Positions 1-12,400 of a DNA stretch of 64,000 bases are shown here, in pieces. Position numbers and translations under genes: made by a program. Origin of the DNA: Fragilaria crotonensis. Its lineage: Eukaryota; Bacillariophyta; Fragilariophyceae; Fragilariales; Fragilariaceae. The DNA is taken from positions 186,001 through 250,000 of the forward strand of contig JAKSYS010000002.1 of the NCBI GenBank assembly GCA_022925895.1, written 5' to 3'. Numbering within the stretch: position 1 is the first letter of the stretch; every line of letters starts with the position of its first letter. Below the pieces are notes generated by a model. The model ran no database searches. It was given only the letters and a program-made list of their open reading frames with translations, and was not told the DNA's origin.

Positions 1-1034
1 ACTCTGACCACTTTCGTCCATTGTTTGACCTGACTGACGTCAGTAGTTGGCGTTTCATGCAAGGCGTTCTAGCAGCAACTCCGATGATCTACCTGAGCAA
101 GCATCTGGAGACATTGGACGTGCCAGACATCCGCCGTGTAAACTTTAGCACAATCAGTAAGTGGTAGAGGCTGTCGCACCGAACACCTTTGCATTCACTG
201 TTCCTCACTCCAAAATGCTACAATACAGATATGGTCATGAGTCTGTTTGGCCGACGTGCCTTCAGCCAGCAAAAGAATCCCACTGAAGTTGCCGTTCATC
301 CGACCCTGAAAGCGGAAACACCAATGGTGCACGCTCTGTTTTTTTCTACTGCGCTCGCAATCGCAACAGGCATATGCGAAGAAATCACATTTCGTGGAAT
401 GATTCCCGCAGCCATCTTTTATCTGACACATTCAGTGCCATGTGCGCTATTTGGCCAAGGAATTCTCTTTGGCGTCGGCCATCTTTCCCCGAAAGCCACT
501 GAGGGAGAAAACAAAGTGGTCGGATTGCTTCAAACGGCGTCAGGGATCTGGTACGGCTCGTTTTACCTATTGACCGGAGGAGATATATTACCCTGTATCG
601 TCGCCCATGTCCTCTACGACTCGCATGTGCTAATGAAAACTTGGATGAAAGCCAATGACCAAATGGACTACACTGAGAAAGCCGTCCTTCAGCGTTTAAC
701 CAAAGCAGATGAGGACCAGATCCGCAAGATTAAGAAGGAAGTCGGATCCGGTTTGTCGGCTGAAACGTTGGCATTTCTGCGCCGCTTCTTTTACACTTTT
801 GACTATGATCACAAGGGCAGTTTATCAAAATCTGACGTGCAACGAGCCGTCGCCTACGCCTTTATCAGTGGTAATCAGCAACCGACTGAAGACAGAGTCA
901 ACGAGTTATTCGATAGGCTGATTGCAAACAGAGAGGAAGGTCCACCCAATGATTTATCGAGCCGTTTGATGCTTCCTGAATTCCTTCGCATGGTTCTCTT
1001 TATTCGAGCTCATCCACCGAACTTTTCAGCTTGA
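1..1034 (+). CDS. CPBP (CAAX-like) intramembrane protease with EF-hand tail, 5' partial
   Basis: The gene enters from the left edge. An exon open from base 3 ends at 156 before GTAAGT; the intron is 157-228 (ends ATACAG); the last exon is 229-1034. The splice keeps frame (one base plus two). The three CPBP glutamyl-protease motifs are visible: EEITFRGM (EExxxR), FGVGHL (FxxxH) and HVLYD (HxxxD), spread over hydrophobic segments. Known members are membrane-embedded proteases that process prenylated CAAX proteins or other substrates. After the membrane part the protein continues with a soluble tail holding a good EF-hand loop, DYDHKGSLSKSD, in which position 12 is D rather than E. A calcium-sensing tail on a CPBP protease is unusual, so control by calcium is an inference. 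The 3' end faces the next gene 147 bp away. Confidence 0.85.
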
Positions 1035-1181
1035 AGCGACGCGCACGCACAACACCACCCCAATAGACTGTGAATAGTTCCTTGCCGCTTCTGATCTGTC
1101 GATATTCCATGTACATGACAAATTGGTTACCTTCTCCAAATGCTTATTCGCGCTATATAGTAATGACCAGGCATAGCTTAT

Positions 1182-1703
1182 TTATTTCTCAGGCCATGCG
1201 GTTTCTGCTAGCGTTTGCAAGGCCGTCAAGAATTGGCTTGCACTGCGCATGGTTGAGGTTTGTTTTTCGGCTTTCTCAGCGTCTTCCCCGAGTCGCAAGG
1301 TCTCATCACGAAATTGCTTCGTTTGCGTCCGAAGGACCATCAAATCGTCTCTAGTGAGTTCAACTTCCCTTTGTTTTTGTCGCATCTCGGTGGCCAGTGC
1401 CACGTTTTCCAGGACACAAGTCGTTTGTTGATATATTCGATTCTGGACACTGTTTGACCAGCTGCGTAGTTGACGAACCTCACCTTGCGATAAAGTCGAT
1501 TGATTCTGTTGTTGATAGAGGAGAATTTCATCGGCTAGAATGTGACCAACGGCGGTTAGCTCAGTCCATCGTTGCTGTTTGAGGGTCTGACTAGGAGGAT
1601 CAGGCAATGATGTTGGCTGCTTTGGCGGTTGATGGGTTTCGCCTGCCGGCGCTGTTATCAGCTGAGGCTTAACTCTTCTCTTGCGCTTACGAGGCTCAGA
1701 CAT
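1182..1703 (-). CDS. small basic coiled-coil protein, unknown function
   Basis: A 173-residue uninterrupted frame without introns. The N-terminus carries RKRKRRVK, a likely nuclear localisation signal, then a proline-rich linker (residues 18-40), then a long Q/E/R-rich helical region to about residue 160 that reads as coiled coil. Family is not recognised; the layout (basic NLS plus coiled coil) resembles small centromere subunits such as CENP-Q or CENP-U, but that is only a shape match. It converges on the CPBP protease gene. Composition fits a real gene better than a chance frame: no low complexity, and the frame ends cleanly at a MSEPRKRKRR start. Confidence 0.5.
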   Translation of the reverse strand: MSEPRKRKRRVKPQLITAPAGETHQPPKQPTSLPDPPSQTLKQQRWTELTAVGHILADEILLYQQQNQSTLSQGEVRQLRSWSNSVQNRIYQQTTCVLENVALATEMRQKQREVELTRDDLMVLRTQTKQFRDETLRLGEDAEKAEKQTSTMRSASQFLTALQTLAETAWPEK

Positions 1704-1998
1704 TGGATTCAGTCAAGGGAAGTTAACGCGATGTCGTTCGTCGACATACCATTCGTCGAATGTTGCACAGTAGGATGTGGAAGAACTGCGAACTGCGAAC
1801 TTCGCGATGCAACATGCAACTCGCAGTATGTCATGCTACAACAGCACAATGGTACAATTTTGATCTTGATGATACGTATGAACCTACAATAGCAGCGTCT
1901 ATTGATTGGTGATATGATATGCATATTGCATATGTACTGTACGTGGCAGCATATGTCATAAACTCCGAGTGCGAGGTACTTTATGATAGTACTGGTAC

Positions 1999-4900
1999 AT
2001 AACTGAGGAACGTATGCACTTTAGTACAGGGATTTACCCGAGAGGTATACACTATCTGTATACTTTCCGGCAGTCCTAAAAATCCGTTTTGTGTAGACTC
2101 TAGTATATATGGAAGGTAACCGCTAGGCCTGTCCCAAAAGTCATACACCTTAGCGTATGACTTTCAGGGTGGCCCTAAAACTGATGCAGGTCCGTGCCTG
2201 ACTCAGTACTTACGGTTAAATAGTGGTTTTACGAATAAATATATACTTAGACAATTTGAATTCCCACATTTAGAGCACTGACAAGTAACACATGTTCATA
2301 CGATATTGTTCATCGGTCAAAAATACATCTCAAGTGGGAATGCTCAACACTCCTGACAATTTGCTGATAATTCATATTTAGCAGCATGCCAAGACAAAGA
2401 GCTAATCGTACTGGTGGAGGCAGGCTTCGTGTCACTGATGATGCTGCCATTACCGTTGGAGCTGAGGTTGAAGTACGGCCTGAGCATTTAAGGGCTCTAA
2501 ATGTAACAAAGACCAAAGAAAATGCAGAGGAGACACGAAAGACACATCGTCGTCGCATCAAAAACCTTATCAAGTGGTGGATGACCGAGTACCCTGACTA
2601 CTTTGAAGTTGGTACTGCATTTTGTCTGCAGAGGAGAAGGCCGACCCAATGATGTTCTACCATACTTGTGACCGTGACATTATTTATTCTGGACTTGAGT
2701 TGACTTGGTCCTTGCCTATATGGCAGCCACTAAATACAAAGCTGGAGACATCATTTACACACACTCGCATATGCGAAAGGTACATGATGCAATTCTCTTT
2801 GGTGCACGAACTGTCAAAGAGGTACTGTCCACATCATACTATTCTGAAATGGACAGTTTTCTTACTTCATTTCAGAAAGAATGTGCCGATGCTGCCAGTC
2901 AGGGCAATGTCGACGCGAAGAGTGCTGATCAATCAGCTTTTCCCTGTTTCGATTGATCTTGACATGGGCAATTGAAAAGGAAACATTTATGTCTGGGTTT
3001 GGACGATTCTACAATGGAATCTTATGGCCAGGTCCATATCGATTGACCCACTGGCATTGCATAATATTGCAATTTCTGAAGATCATTTCGTAATTCGTCA
3101 TGATTCAACCAAGTCAGACAAAGAAGGGGTGAAGACACACAACAAAGCTGTCTATTGTAACCCTTTGGACCCTATTTTGTGTCCCGGGGTCAGTCTTGGA
3201 ATCTGGTTGTCGTTGAACCAGAACACATTTCATGATAATTCCGAACGAATTTTTCTTCGACATGGTGCACGTGTCGGAAGTGCGGCACATCGCTACTGCG
3301 AGCAGCTACAGAAACTTATGAAAGTGTACTGGGGAATTGTCCAGACATACATAACAACTATGTCTGCACATGGCATTAGGAAAGGAAGTGCCACACATGT
3401 TTCGTGTGCCACAACATGTCCTCCACCAATTGCCTCAATTGCGAATCGGGGCGATTGGTCGATGGGAAAAGTTCTCGACGTGTACTGGCAATTTGCCGAC
3501 GTAGGAGATGCGTACCTCGGACGTTGCCTCTGTGGCCTGGACCCAAACCTCAGTACATTCTCTGTCCTCCCCCCCCTCATTGGACAGTGGACGATCCAGT
3601 TCATGACCCAGATATTGAAGATGCATTGCAATTAATGTATGGTGTCATTATTGCCCAACATCCCAACAGTATCGCGGTACTGGTTCGACTGTTGGCATCT
3701 GTCACCTATGCCTCCGATTGGTTGCTTGCTTCATCTGCTCAGTATCCTGGACATCCATTGTCCGCTGTTCCTCTCCTTCAAAATCCTGAACTGCTAAATC
3801 GATTGAAAATGAAAGTCACGATTGAGCCTACGAATTCACTGGCTATCTCCACTGGGATTCCACCTCATGTCAAACAGTTGAACCTGATGACATCGCTCCT
3901 TGAGCTTTGTCAAACTACATTGCTACGTGTGAATGAGCAATCTACTATTGTAAGGGAGTCTATTTTTGAGGCTATGGAATTAAGGGCTATCGAAAACGGT
4001 CAAATTACTCGCCACCAGATAGTGGACATTCTAGATGAATTCAGGAATGGCATTCGAGACGACGTGCGGGCACAGATTGAACTCATTCAAGCTGTACCCG
4101 GCATTAACCAGCATCCGGGTGATGGTGCTGGGGATGCAGCAACTCGTATAGGTGGCGGTGGTGAGCAGGGGACATTGTACACTCACTCCGGAAGGTTCTG
4201 GGACGTTCCCCTGGCATTCGCCTTCCCAGTGTCCGTGAAGCGAGACGTGGGTTGGCGCCTGTGGCTGCAAGGAATGCCGGCACATACCACAGTGGGTGAG
4301 AATGGAGAAATGATACAGAACAAGATCAAGGCATTTCGCAAATTCTTACCTGCTCGGTTGCCAAGAAAAGTTGCAGAGGACTACAAGTTGCACTGGAGGC
4401 CTCTATTTTCAATGATGGAGAAGGGTTTTGGCGATATTCCTGAAGTGTTGACGCCTGCAATTGTTAACAATTTATACGACCTGGGAACTGAGTATTTGAG
4501 AACAAGGGTAAGTTACGTGTTCACAAACAAAAAAATTGCATCACAATGCTTGGGTCATCGCAACTTGGGCGAAGTACCTGAGCAGGAGTATGATTATGAA
4601 GAAGGGAACGGACGACGACAAGCAACACTTACCTGCTGCAACCTATTTAAACCGACCTCGAGCTGCAGGTCTGAAGCGCCGTCGAGGCGCAAATGTGGCG
4701 GCGATCCGTCAGGAACAGCCTGCGGAGCGGCAACGCCGTCGTGGTCCTCACACGGCGATTGAACAAGAAGTTGCGCAGGTCACACACCATGCACCAAACG
4801 ACGACTCCAGCAATGACAATGACGGTGGAACAGCAGTAGTAGACTGATTGTTAACTGATACTAGTAACCTGTGAAACGAGGAGCAAAGCAGATGGTTAGA

Positions 4901-5386
4901 AACGGATGGAAAATGAATTGGCAGCTAGATTCATGCAAGCACACGATGCTGCACGACATAGAACCTCTGGGTACGTACCTTATTTTGGTTGAAGGCCGTT
5001 GAGGAAACCATTGATTTCACTTCTTACGGGATCTTACGGGCATTGTGTATCGAATGGCATGGTGTAGATTGTTCGACACCATGTTTGTCTTGCGACAACA
5101 TGGTGTTGACCGACATCGGTCCCTCTGCGGTTTTTGTGGTTCCAGAGTTTTTGTTCTGGAGTGTTTGAAAGAACACACCTGGAGTGGTTAATTTCATGAC
5201 ACTCGTGATTCTACTTCACAAGTACATACGTACTTGCGGTATTTTTATTCTAAGTATAGACGTAAGACCTATACATGTTAGCATACTTTCATCTTTATGA
5301 GCATAAGAGAACTACGTTGCCCGATAGGATATATACCCTACTCTAGAGGCATACCTTAGGTGTATACTTTTCTCCCTCGCTTATAC
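1999..5386 (+). mobile_element. CryptonS-like tyrosine-recombinase transposon, unit 1 of tandem pair
   Basis: First of two head-to-tail units (3388 bp, counting one trailing TAC). It begins ATAACTGAGG directly after TAC at 1996-1998 and ends CTCGCTTATAC, whose TAC at 5384-5386 is also the left TAC of unit 2. There are no terminal inverted repeats and no target duplication longer than TAC, as expected of Cryptons. The 5' leader (1999-2385) has short palindromes, GTATACACTATCTGTATAC near 2046 and AGTCATAC/GTATGACT near 2140-2165. The 3' tail after the gene (4848-5386) is non-coding. The unit has an extra ACTTC near 5018 compared with unit 2. Family assignment rests on the encoded recombinase. 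Confidence 0.85.
2386..4847 (+). pseudogene. Crypton tyrosine recombinase, copy 1 (frameshifted)
   Basis: Homologue of the copy-2 protein with the same start (MPRQRANRTGG) and end (GGTAVVD). Against copy 2 it lacks single bases near 2614, 2696, 2930 and 2977, has two extra C in a C-run near 3570 and one extra A near 4533, so its N-terminal half is broken in several places. The catalytic segment is open here, however: HGIRKGSATH runs on through DWSMGKVLDVYW and YLGRCLCGLDPN (3024-3635), the very point where copy 2 shifts frame. The changes are almost all one-base length differences with hardly any substitutions, so sequencing-consensus error is a serious alternative to decay. Confidence 0.75.
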
Positions 5387-8300
5387 ATAACTGAGGAACG
5401 TATGCACTTTAGTACAGGGATTTACCCGAGAGGTATACACTATCTGTATACTTTCCGGCAGTCCTAAAAATCCGTTTTGTGTAGACTCTAGTATATATGG
5501 AAGGTAACCGCTAGGCCTGTCCCAAAAGTCATACACCTTAGCGTATGACTTTCAGGGTGGCCCTAAAACTGATGCAGGTCCGTGCCTGACTCAGTACTTA
5601 CGGTTAAATAGTGGTTTTACGAATAAATATATACTTAGACAATTTGAATTCCCACATTTAGAGCACTGACAAGTAACACATGTTCATACGATATTGTTCA
5701 TCGGTCAAAAATACATCTCAAGTGGGAATGCTCAACACTCCTGACAATTTGCTGATAATTCATATTTAGCAGCATGCCAAGACAAAGAGCTAATCGTACT
5801 GGTGGAGGCAGGCTTCGTGTCACTGATGATGCTGCCATTACCGTTGGAGCTGAGGTTGAAGTACGGCCTGAGCATTTAAGGGCTCTAAATGTAACAAAGA
5901 CCAAAGAAAATGCAGAGGAGACACGAAAGACACATCGTCGTCGCATCAAAAACCTTATCAAGTGGTGGATGACCGAGTACCCTGACTACTTTGAAGTTGG
6001 TACTCGCATTTTGTCTGCAGAGGAGAAGGCCGACCCAATGATGTTCTACCATACTTGTGACCGTGACATTATTTATTCTGGACTTCGAGTTGACTTGGTC
6101 CTTGCCTATATGGCAGCCACTAAATACAAAGCTGGAGACATCATTTACACACACTCGCATATGCGAAAGGTACATGATGCAATTCTCTTTGGTGCACGAA
6201 CTGTCAAAGAGGTACTGTCCACATCATACTATTCTGAAATGGACAGTTTTCTTACTTCATTTCAGAAAGAATGTGCCGATGCTGCCAGTCAGGGCAATGT
6301 CGACGCGAAGAGTGCTGATCCAATCAGCTTTTCCCTGTTTCGATTGATCTTGACATGGGCAATTGAAAAAGGAAACATTTATGTCTGGGTTTGGACGATT
6401 CTACAATGGAATCTTATGGCCAGGTCCATATCGATTGACCCACTGGCATTGCATAATATTGCAATTTCTGAAGATCATTTCGTAATTCGTCATGATTCAA
6501 CCAAGTCAGACAAAGAAGGGGTGAAGACACACAACAAAGCTGTCTATTGTAACCCTTTGGACCCTATTTTGTGTCCCGGGGTCAGTCTTGGAATCTGGTT
6601 GTCGTTGAACCAGAACACATTTCATGATAATTCCGAACGAATTTTTCTTCGACATGGTGCACGTGTCGGAAGTGCGGCACATCGCTACTGCGAGCAGCTA
6701 CAGAAACTTATGAAAGTGTACTGGGGAATTGTCCAGACATACATAACAACTATGTCTGCACATGGCATTAGGAAAGGAAGTGCCACACATGTTTCGTGTG
6801 CCACAACATGTCCTCCACCAATTGCCTCAATTGCGAATCAGGCGATTGGTCGATGGGAAAAGTTCTCGACGTGTACTGGCAATTTGCCGACGTAGGAGAT
6901 GCGTACCTCGGACGTTGCCTCTGTGGCCTGGACCCAAACCTCAGTACATTCTCTGTCCTCCCCCCTCATTGGACAGTGGACGATCCAGTTCATGACCCAG
7001 ATATTGAAGATGCATTGCAATTAATGTATGGTGTCATTATTGCCCAACATCCCAACAGTATCGCGGTACTGGTTCGACTGTTGGCATCTGTCACCTATGC
7101 CTCCGATTGGTTGCTTGCTTCATCTGCTCAGTATCCTGGACATCCATTGTCCGCTGTTCCTCTCCTTCAAAATCCTGAACTGCTAAATCGATTGAAAATG
7201 AAAGTCACGATTGAGCCTACGAATTCACTGGCTATCTCCACTGGGATTCCACCTCATGTCAAACAGTTGAACCTGATGACATCGCTCCTTGAGCTTTGTC
7301 AAACTACATTGCTACGTGTGAATGAGCAATCTACTATTGTAAGGGAGTCTATTTTTGAGGCTATGGAATTAAGGGCTATCGAAAACGGTCAAATTACTCG
7401 CCACCAGATAGTGGACATTCTAGATGAATTCAGGAATGGCATTCGAGACGACGTGCGGGCACAGATTGAACTCATTCAAGCTGTACCCGGCATTAACCAG
7501 CATCCGGGTGATGGTGCTGGGGATGCAGCAACTCGTATAGGTGGCGGTGGTGAGCAGGGGACATTGTACACTCACTCCGGAAGGTTCTGGGACGTTCCCC
7601 TGGCATTCGCCTTCCCAGTGTCCGTGAAGCGAGACGTGGGTTGGCGCCTGTGGCTGCAAGGAATGCCGGCACATACCACAGTGGGTGAGAATGGAGAAAT
7701 GATACAGAACAAGATCAAGGCATTTCGCAAATTCTTACCTGCTCGGTTGCCAAGAAAAGTTGCAGAGGACTACAAGTTGCACTGGAGGCCTCTATTTTCA
7801 ATGATGGAGAAGGGTTTTGGCGATATTCCTGAAGTGTTGACGCCTGCAATTGTTAACAATTTATACGACCTGGGAACTGAGTATTTGAGAACAAGGGTAA
7901 GTTACGTGTTCACAAACAAAAAATTGCATCACAATGCTTGGGTCATCGCAACTTGGGCGAAGTACCTGAGCAGGAGTATGATTATGAAGAAGGGAACGGA
8001 CGACGACAAGCAACACTTACCTGCTGCAACCTATTTAAACCGACCTCGAGCTGCAGGTCTGAAGCGCCGTCGAGGCGCAAATGTGGCGGCGATCCGTCAG
8101 GAACAGCCTGCGGAGCGGCAACGCCGTCGTGGTCCTCACACGGCGATTGAACAAGAAGTTGCGCAGGTCACACACCATGCACCAAACGACGACTCCAGCA
8201 ATGACAATGACGGTGGAACAGCAGTAGTAGACTGATTGTTAACTGATACTAGTAACCTGTGAAACGAGGAGCAAAGCAGATGGTTAGAAACGGATGGAAA

Positions 8301-8769
8301 ATGAATTGGCAGCTAGATTCATGCAAGCACACGATGCTGCACGACATAGAACCTCTGGGTACGTACCTTATTTTGGTTGAAGGCCGTTGAGGAAACCATT
8401 GATTTCTTACGGGATCTTACGGGCATTGTGTATCGAATGGCATGGTGTAGATTGTTCGACACCATGTTTGTCTTGCGACAACATGGTGTTGACCGACATC
8501 GGTCCCTCTGCGGTTTTTGTGGTTCCAGAGTTTTTGTTCTGGAGTGTTTGAAAGAACACACCTGGAGTGGTTAATTTCATGACACTCGTGATTCTACTTC
8601 ACAAGTACATACGTACTTGCGGTATTTTTATTCTAAGTATAGACGTAAGACCTATACATGTTAGCATACTTTCATCTTTATGAGCATAAGAGAACTACGT
8701 TGCCCGATAGGATATATACCCTACTCTAGAGGCATACCTTAGGTGTATACTTTTCTCCCTCGCTTATAC
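5387..8769 (+). mobile_element. CryptonS-like tyrosine-recombinase transposon, unit 2 of tandem pair
   Basis: Second unit (3383 bp), same orientation and near-identical sequence. Its left neighbour is the TAC that closes unit 1 (5384-5386); its own closing TAC is at 8767-8769, followed by unrelated GGAGTACTTC. Both units carry AGAGGTATAC about 40 bp from the left end (5429-5438 here) and AGAGGCATAC about 30-40 bp from the right end (8728-8737 here), a pair that could serve as recombinase arms. Just 80 bp of other DNA separates the unit from the copia element. Confidence 0.85.
5774..8235 (+). CDS. Crypton tyrosine recombinase, copy 2 (one apparent frameshift)
   Basis: About 820 codons. Residues 1-200 form a helical SAM-like DNA-binding part. 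The recombinase domain has an arginine near residue 217 (LMARSIS), the HDSTKSDKEG...CNPLDPILCPG block typical of stramenopile Cryptons, HGIRKGSATH (H-x-x-R, about 330-339) and DWSMGKVLDVYW with the likely nucleophile tyrosine near 368. A second domain (FWDVPLAFAFP...VGWRLWLQGM) matches the C-terminal region shared by Crypton and Ndc10/GCR1_C-like proteins. The tail is basic (GLKRRRGA) then acidic. Frame changes once near 6838, where copy 1 has one more base and stays open. A GTAAGT..CAG pair in the 3' part (7896-7976) could be an intron but the unspliced reading looks more protein-like. Role: cuts and rejoins DNA through a covalent tyrosine link to excise and insert a circular element. Confidence 0.8.
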
Positions 8770-8849
8770 GGAGTACTTCACTATTAAAATTGTACCGGAG
8801 TAGTACTTGTACTGTACCGTCCTCGCACTATGGCTCACGTGGAACGCGT

Positions 8850-9441
8850 TGTTAGGAATCTACCGTCACTCTGTCACACTGTCTCTCGTATTACTGTAAG
8901 GTTAAACACCATACGGTAATACAATAGACAGTCCATTATTTTTCTTAGTCTGTCCGTGACCCGTTCCCGTAGAATGCTACGGATCAGAACCTGGTACTAC
9001 CGGTCTGCAACACAAAACTATTTGAATTTACTTCCTATGTAATTCAAATCATGAGTGTTGTTGATAACTTCAACAACACTCTTTTTACTATGGACAACAC
9101 TTCCCAAACACCACTCAGGAAGTGGGACTAAGACAACACTTCATTTGTGAGACTCCAACTAATGTTGCAAGTCTCACCTTCATTTTTCATTCCAATTCAT
9201 CTTATAATTTCCACAAACCAAAAACAGTAAAGGCCTTTACTAGTTAGCATCTACATTTCTACATCCTTGTATCAACAAATCTACCGCCATGGTGTATGTC
9301 TACAAAACACCATCGCCCAAAGCTGGACGATCCGTCAGGTTCGCTTCCTCACCCGTCCAAGTCCAACGTTAGACTTCTGGGTCCTACTAACCTTAAGTAC
9401 CGTCGGCCAGTACTCGTGTACCGATCACACGAACACTGTCA
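8850..9441 (+). repeat. 5' LTR of the copia element
   Basis: 592 bp, begins TGTTAGGAATC and ends ACTGTCA. It contains a short hairpin-like block (GTGTTGTTGATAACTTCAAC) near 9055. The CGCGT just outside is repeated after the 3' LTR. Near-identity to the 3' copy shows both belong to one insertion. Confidence 0.93.
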
Positions 9442-12400
9442 TGGTTGCTCGCCTCGAACCACCGGTCCAAGGCTCTACCGTCGAGAGAAATTACTCGTCC
9501 GATCATTGGGCGAACCTTCGTACGGCCGTTAACAATTTGAGTTTAACTGCTATTAATTTCCCTCTCCTCACGGACTCGCCAGCAGCGAATTTAAACTCCC
9601 CATTGAAGAACAGAAGCTTCCCAAGTCCACCATGAAGAACGCCATCCCGCCCACCCTTGCCCTCGCATCTCTAGGTCCGCCCGTAAGGCCGAAGACCGCG
9701 ATGCCTTCGACGATAACGTCGACGTCCGCGCCCCATCGGCGCGAATCCTGTCCCTCCCGACACGCCCACCCATCCTGGCCTCTATCATGGAGCCTTAGCT
9801 GGATCTCCCAGAGGATCCAAGCATCAACGTGTCCACCGTTTTCCTTCTCCCAACACTACCCCTGATGACGATCAGGATCAACCAACCAAGAAGAAGAGGC
9901 GCACCTCCATCAAGAAAGGTCCCTGCCGCCTACCATGCCAACAATTCCGACGACAATTTCGACCAGATCATCCAGGAGGATCGCAACCTCCACTTCAACG
10001 AGCGCAACAACAAGATTGCAGCTCCTTCTCCTCAGGGCACCAACATTAGCCACAGGGCTACTACTCCAACCAAGATGGCTGCAAAGATGCAGCCACTTCT
10101 CCAACTACTCCAACTACTTTAACCACTACGGATGACAACAAAAAGGGCACTACTACTGAACCAGATGATCACACTACAAAGCATTATGCATCTACCAATG
10201 CCAACTACAAGGACATTGGACCTACAGATGATAATGAGGAGGACAGCAACAACCACAGGACTACAAGTACTACAACAACCACCATCAGCACCAAAAGTAC
10301 TTTCAACAACATGGCACCAAAATCCACAACCAACGTCGCGCACCCGATGCCGCCACCCAAACACCAACACAGGAACTCGTTTCGCCCCTACGGTTTCCTC
10401 GAAGCGCAGGAATCGCGCTCGCAGATTTTATCCCCGTCGTCACCCTCGCACGTCGCGACCCCAAATCGATCCATACGACGATCCGACGTCGCTGCAACAC
10501 CTTTCCCAAACCATTTTGGAATCGATCGATGACACATTCCCTTTCCCCTACCTTTCGCTCCATCACGTCGACGCAGACGATTCGCGCCCGAGCTCGCTGC
10601 ACCTCCTCAGCTCGCCGATCCAAATTCTGATCATCATTTGCCAAATTTTCACAGCAACTTGAAGTGGGACGTCATCGACTTGGCTCGCTACATTCGACAA
10701 ATTAACGCATTCACCGAAGATGAGGTACCAATTAACACCTCCTATACCCTGGGAACGATCCAAGATGACGTTGACAAAGTCATCAGAGCAACTGCCGACG
10801 AACATGTGAAGTCACTTCAAAACACACTCACCATGATCGCACATGCACTGGTACGCCACACCACGCGTTGCCAGGCGCCACAGTACAACCTTCTCAGCCA
10901 CCACTCCAAATTTGAGCGAATTCGAAGCGACAGATCTCGAGAAACGACTGTTCAAAGTTCTAAGAGTCATTTCGGCACTTTGGTGGGTGCCGACAACTCA
11001 GCAGACTCGCGACTCAAAACTATGACGTCTGATGAGAACAGTGATAACGGCTCTGCTACCCCGCAATTTTGTACTGATTTTTCCCCGATTGACCCAGAAA
11101 TCCCGGATTCCCCCAAAACTCCCACAGCTACCTCGCCCACGTTCTACGAACTATACCCGAGTACAGCCCTGCTCTTTTCCGGAATCCGATCCCGAACCAA
11201 CTCGCGACGACAACTCAACAACCCTCGATTCCGTTTCAAATTTTCCACGTCAAGTCCGATTCCTGACGTCGTTTTGGAGATTTCCGATTCTGTGAAACGT
11301 CCCGTTAACGGTCCTAACGCATCGCTCTCGTACTGTGCTGCCGTTGACACGGGAAACGCAGCTACTGTCGTTCGTACCGCGGCCTCCCCCAACCCACAAC
11401 AATGGGCCTGCAGAGCCCACAATCCGACCGTTTCCTCTGAGACTTTGACCTATTTGGATGTTCAGCACCCTGTCCCAATCAAATTGGAAGATTTGCCAAG
11501 CTCCCAAGCTGATGATGCCGATGTTTTCCTTGCCGATCATTGTTACTCCTGCAGTAATAATGACTCAACTAGGGAAACTGTTAACTTTTATCCTGATGCC
11601 GACCCAGATCCGCTACCAGAAGTTGCAAACGACCCTGATCCCGAACCAATGGACATTGTGGAGGATGATCTTGACAATAATGGCGACGCTAACCGAGATA
11701 TTGGTGAACCTAATGAGGTACCAAGTGCAGCTATACAACAACTTGTCAGACTACTGCCTCCTCTGCGCCCTGCCCCACCGTTACGATACGCCAACCCCCT
11801 CGACGCCATTCATCACCACCCTTTTCGGATGTTCCAACACTTCCATCACATTCCGTCACGCGACCTGTTTTTCACCGAGGCAATGCTAATGGACACAATC
11901 AACGGCACGATTCACCTTCGCGACCTACCGCTTTGCGTTCGCACAAGTGCAACTATATCTGCCTTTTGCATCAACACACTCGCCGACCCACCCGAACTCA
12001 ACATCATCCGTGGCCTCGACAAGCACTTCATCCACCACATCCTACTTCACGTCATACGCAACCACATGTATATCGACGAACTGATCTCCGGCACCAACAT
12101 CCCACTTCTGAATGTACGACCCGATAAACTCCTGCTCCTACGTAGCATGAAGCACACCCTCAATCGCGCTACCAACATGGTCGTCCAACACCTCAACGAA
12201 CAGCAACGCTCCCAGTTCCTGCCCCGCCGAACCCCCGAGCATTCAGCGACATCGACGACGCGTTCCACGACGACCCCCAGACTGTCCGATGGAAACACGA
12301 TGCGCAGTCGCCATCATCTACGCGCTCAGATTACTATACATCACGCATCACCGCAACTATTTCAACCGCGACCATGGACTAGCTGAGCACTATTTTTACC

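Noticed and set aside
2310-2573. Minus-strand 87-codon frame, repeated identically at 5698-5961
   Set aside because: Antisense to the Crypton N-terminus; its identity in both copies only reflects the duplicated unit.
7896-7976. Intron near the Crypton 3' end (GTAAGT..CAG)
   Set aside because: Splicing would switch to a less protein-like, earlier-ending frame; the unspliced basic-then-acidic tail is more convincing.
10638-12386. A 582-codon open stretch as a host gene
   Set aside because: It lies inside the copia element between the LTR and gag, shares the element's C-rich strand bias and shows no known domain; treated as part of the element's leader.
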